Below, one piece after another: positions 13,507 to 13,970 of a stretch of DNA of 13,970 bases; position 1 is the stretch's first letter; the number at the start of each line of letters is the position of its first letter. The stretch comes from Sulfurimonas sp. (GTDB taxonomy: Bacteria; Campylobacterota; Campylobacteria; Campylobacterales; Sulfurimonadaceae): assembly GCA_021161305.1 (NCBI GenBank), contig JAGHAW010000223.1, positions 1 through 13,970 of the forward strand, written 5' to 3'. The translations under genes and the position numbers were made by a program. A model generated the notes under the pieces. It saw only the letters and a list, made by a program, of their open reading frames with translations. It had not been told where the DNA came from and did no database searches.

Positions 13507-13970
13507 ATGAAATTTTATTTTTTTTTATTTATATTTACAACAACTATTTTTGCAACACAGATTAATGATTCACTTCTTAAGGTACATGCTGTTTTAGTTC
13601 CTAAAATAGCACTTATGGATTATGAGTTTAAACAAAAGATAGATAATGATTCTATAGTAATTGCTCTAATGTATGAAAGAGTAAACTACAAGGATGCTCT
13701 CTCACTAAAAGAAAAAATTGATTCTAAATATAAGGATGGCATAAAAGACTACACTATTAAAACTAAACTTATTCCTTACAGCGACATAACAAACACAAAA
13801 GCAAATATCTACTATGTATTTCCAAGTAAAGATGAAAATATTAAAAAAGTTATTAAAAAAGCTGATTCTAATCAAGCTATAACTTTTTCATACTTAAAAG
13901 ATGATCTAAAATATGGTGTTATGATTTCACTAATAATTGACTCCAAAGTAAAGCCTATAATTAACCTGAA
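13507..13970 (+). CDS. YfiR-like (DUF4154) periplasmic protein, cut by right edge
   Basis: The frame opens at ATG 13507 and runs for 154 codons to the edge without a stop. It begins with a signal peptide (MKFYFFLFIFTTTIFA), then VHAVLVPKIALMDYEFKQKI, SIVIALMYERVNYKDALSLKEKI, IYYVFPSKDENIKKVIKKA, and ends near GVMISLIIDSKVKPIINL. That layout matches YfiR-family proteins, in which a closing block with the pattern hydrophobic-L-x(2-6)-G-x-V-x-x-x-INL is usual. YfiR is a periplasmic repressor of a membrane diguanylate cyclase; similar proteins often sit between a TonB-type receptor and a GGDEF or histidine-kinase gene. GGAG seven bases before the ATG lies inside the receptor gene, so the two are one operon. 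Identification is by pattern only. Confidence 0.6.
   Translation, partial: MKFYFFLFIFTTTIFATQINDSLLKVHAVLVPKIALMDYEFKQKIDNDSIVIALMYERVNYKDALSLKEKIDSKYKDGIKDYTIKTKLIPYSDITNTKANIYYVFPSKDENIKKVIKKADSNQAITFSYLKDDLKYGVMISLIIDSKVKPIINL

Noticed and set aside
1..13970. CRISPR arrays, rRNA, tRNA, insertion-sequence transposases, prophage genes
   Set aside because: I looked for regular spaced repeats, conserved RNA stretches and transposase or integrase motifs and found none.

Overview
The window is AT-rich, densely packed and almost entirely bacterial coding sequence. It most likely comes from an autotrophic, motile member of the Campylobacterota (epsilonproteobacteria; Sulfurimonas-like lineages fit best). 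Two things point there. The left edge carries the N-terminal part of the small subunit of ATP-citrate lyase (aclB), the hallmark enzyme of the reductive TCA cycle. The flagellar block flgI - flgJ-type rod protein - flgM - flgN-like - flgK also has the order I recall from Campylobacter. The genus is inference; no rRNA is present.

Layout, left to right. Everything from 1 to 11530 is on the minus strand, so transcription runs right to left. In transcription order: a conserved 142-aa protein and a 194-aa membrane protein; a 270-bp nested palindromic element (10312-10581); a DEDDh exonuclease, a small receiver-like protein and rsmD in an overlapping chain; a sigma54-type promoter; flgI and the rod protein; a sigma28-like box; flgM, the flgN-like chaperone and flgK; an orphan DppC-type ABC permease and an AI-2E-family exporter joined to the end of the flagellar run; then pabA/trpG, a GT-C-type membrane glycosyltransferase and aclB with its own extended -10. 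On the plus strand, a divergent promoter at 11571 drives a TonB-dependent receptor followed one base later by a YfiR-like periplasmic protein that runs off the right edge.

How the genes work together. The flagellar block shows the expected hierarchy: the P-ring and rod genes lie behind a sigma54 promoter, and flgM, its chaperone and the hook-filament junction gene lie behind a sigma28-like site, so FlgM can feed back on its own sigma factor. The receptor/YfiR-like pair looks like an outer-membrane uptake or sensing module whose signalling partner would lie beyond the right edge.

The most unusual object is the element at 10312-10581. A 32-bp outer inverted repeat (30/32 matching) encloses two further long hairpins, giving a three-way-junction fold. 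It supplies the last 18 codons of the upstream membrane protein and the Shine-Dalgarno of the downstream exonuclease. No transposase is present. It is either a non-autonomous mobile palindrome (MITE/REP-like) or a structured RNA. I cannot tell which without a genome search. It is the best candidate here for something not yet described.
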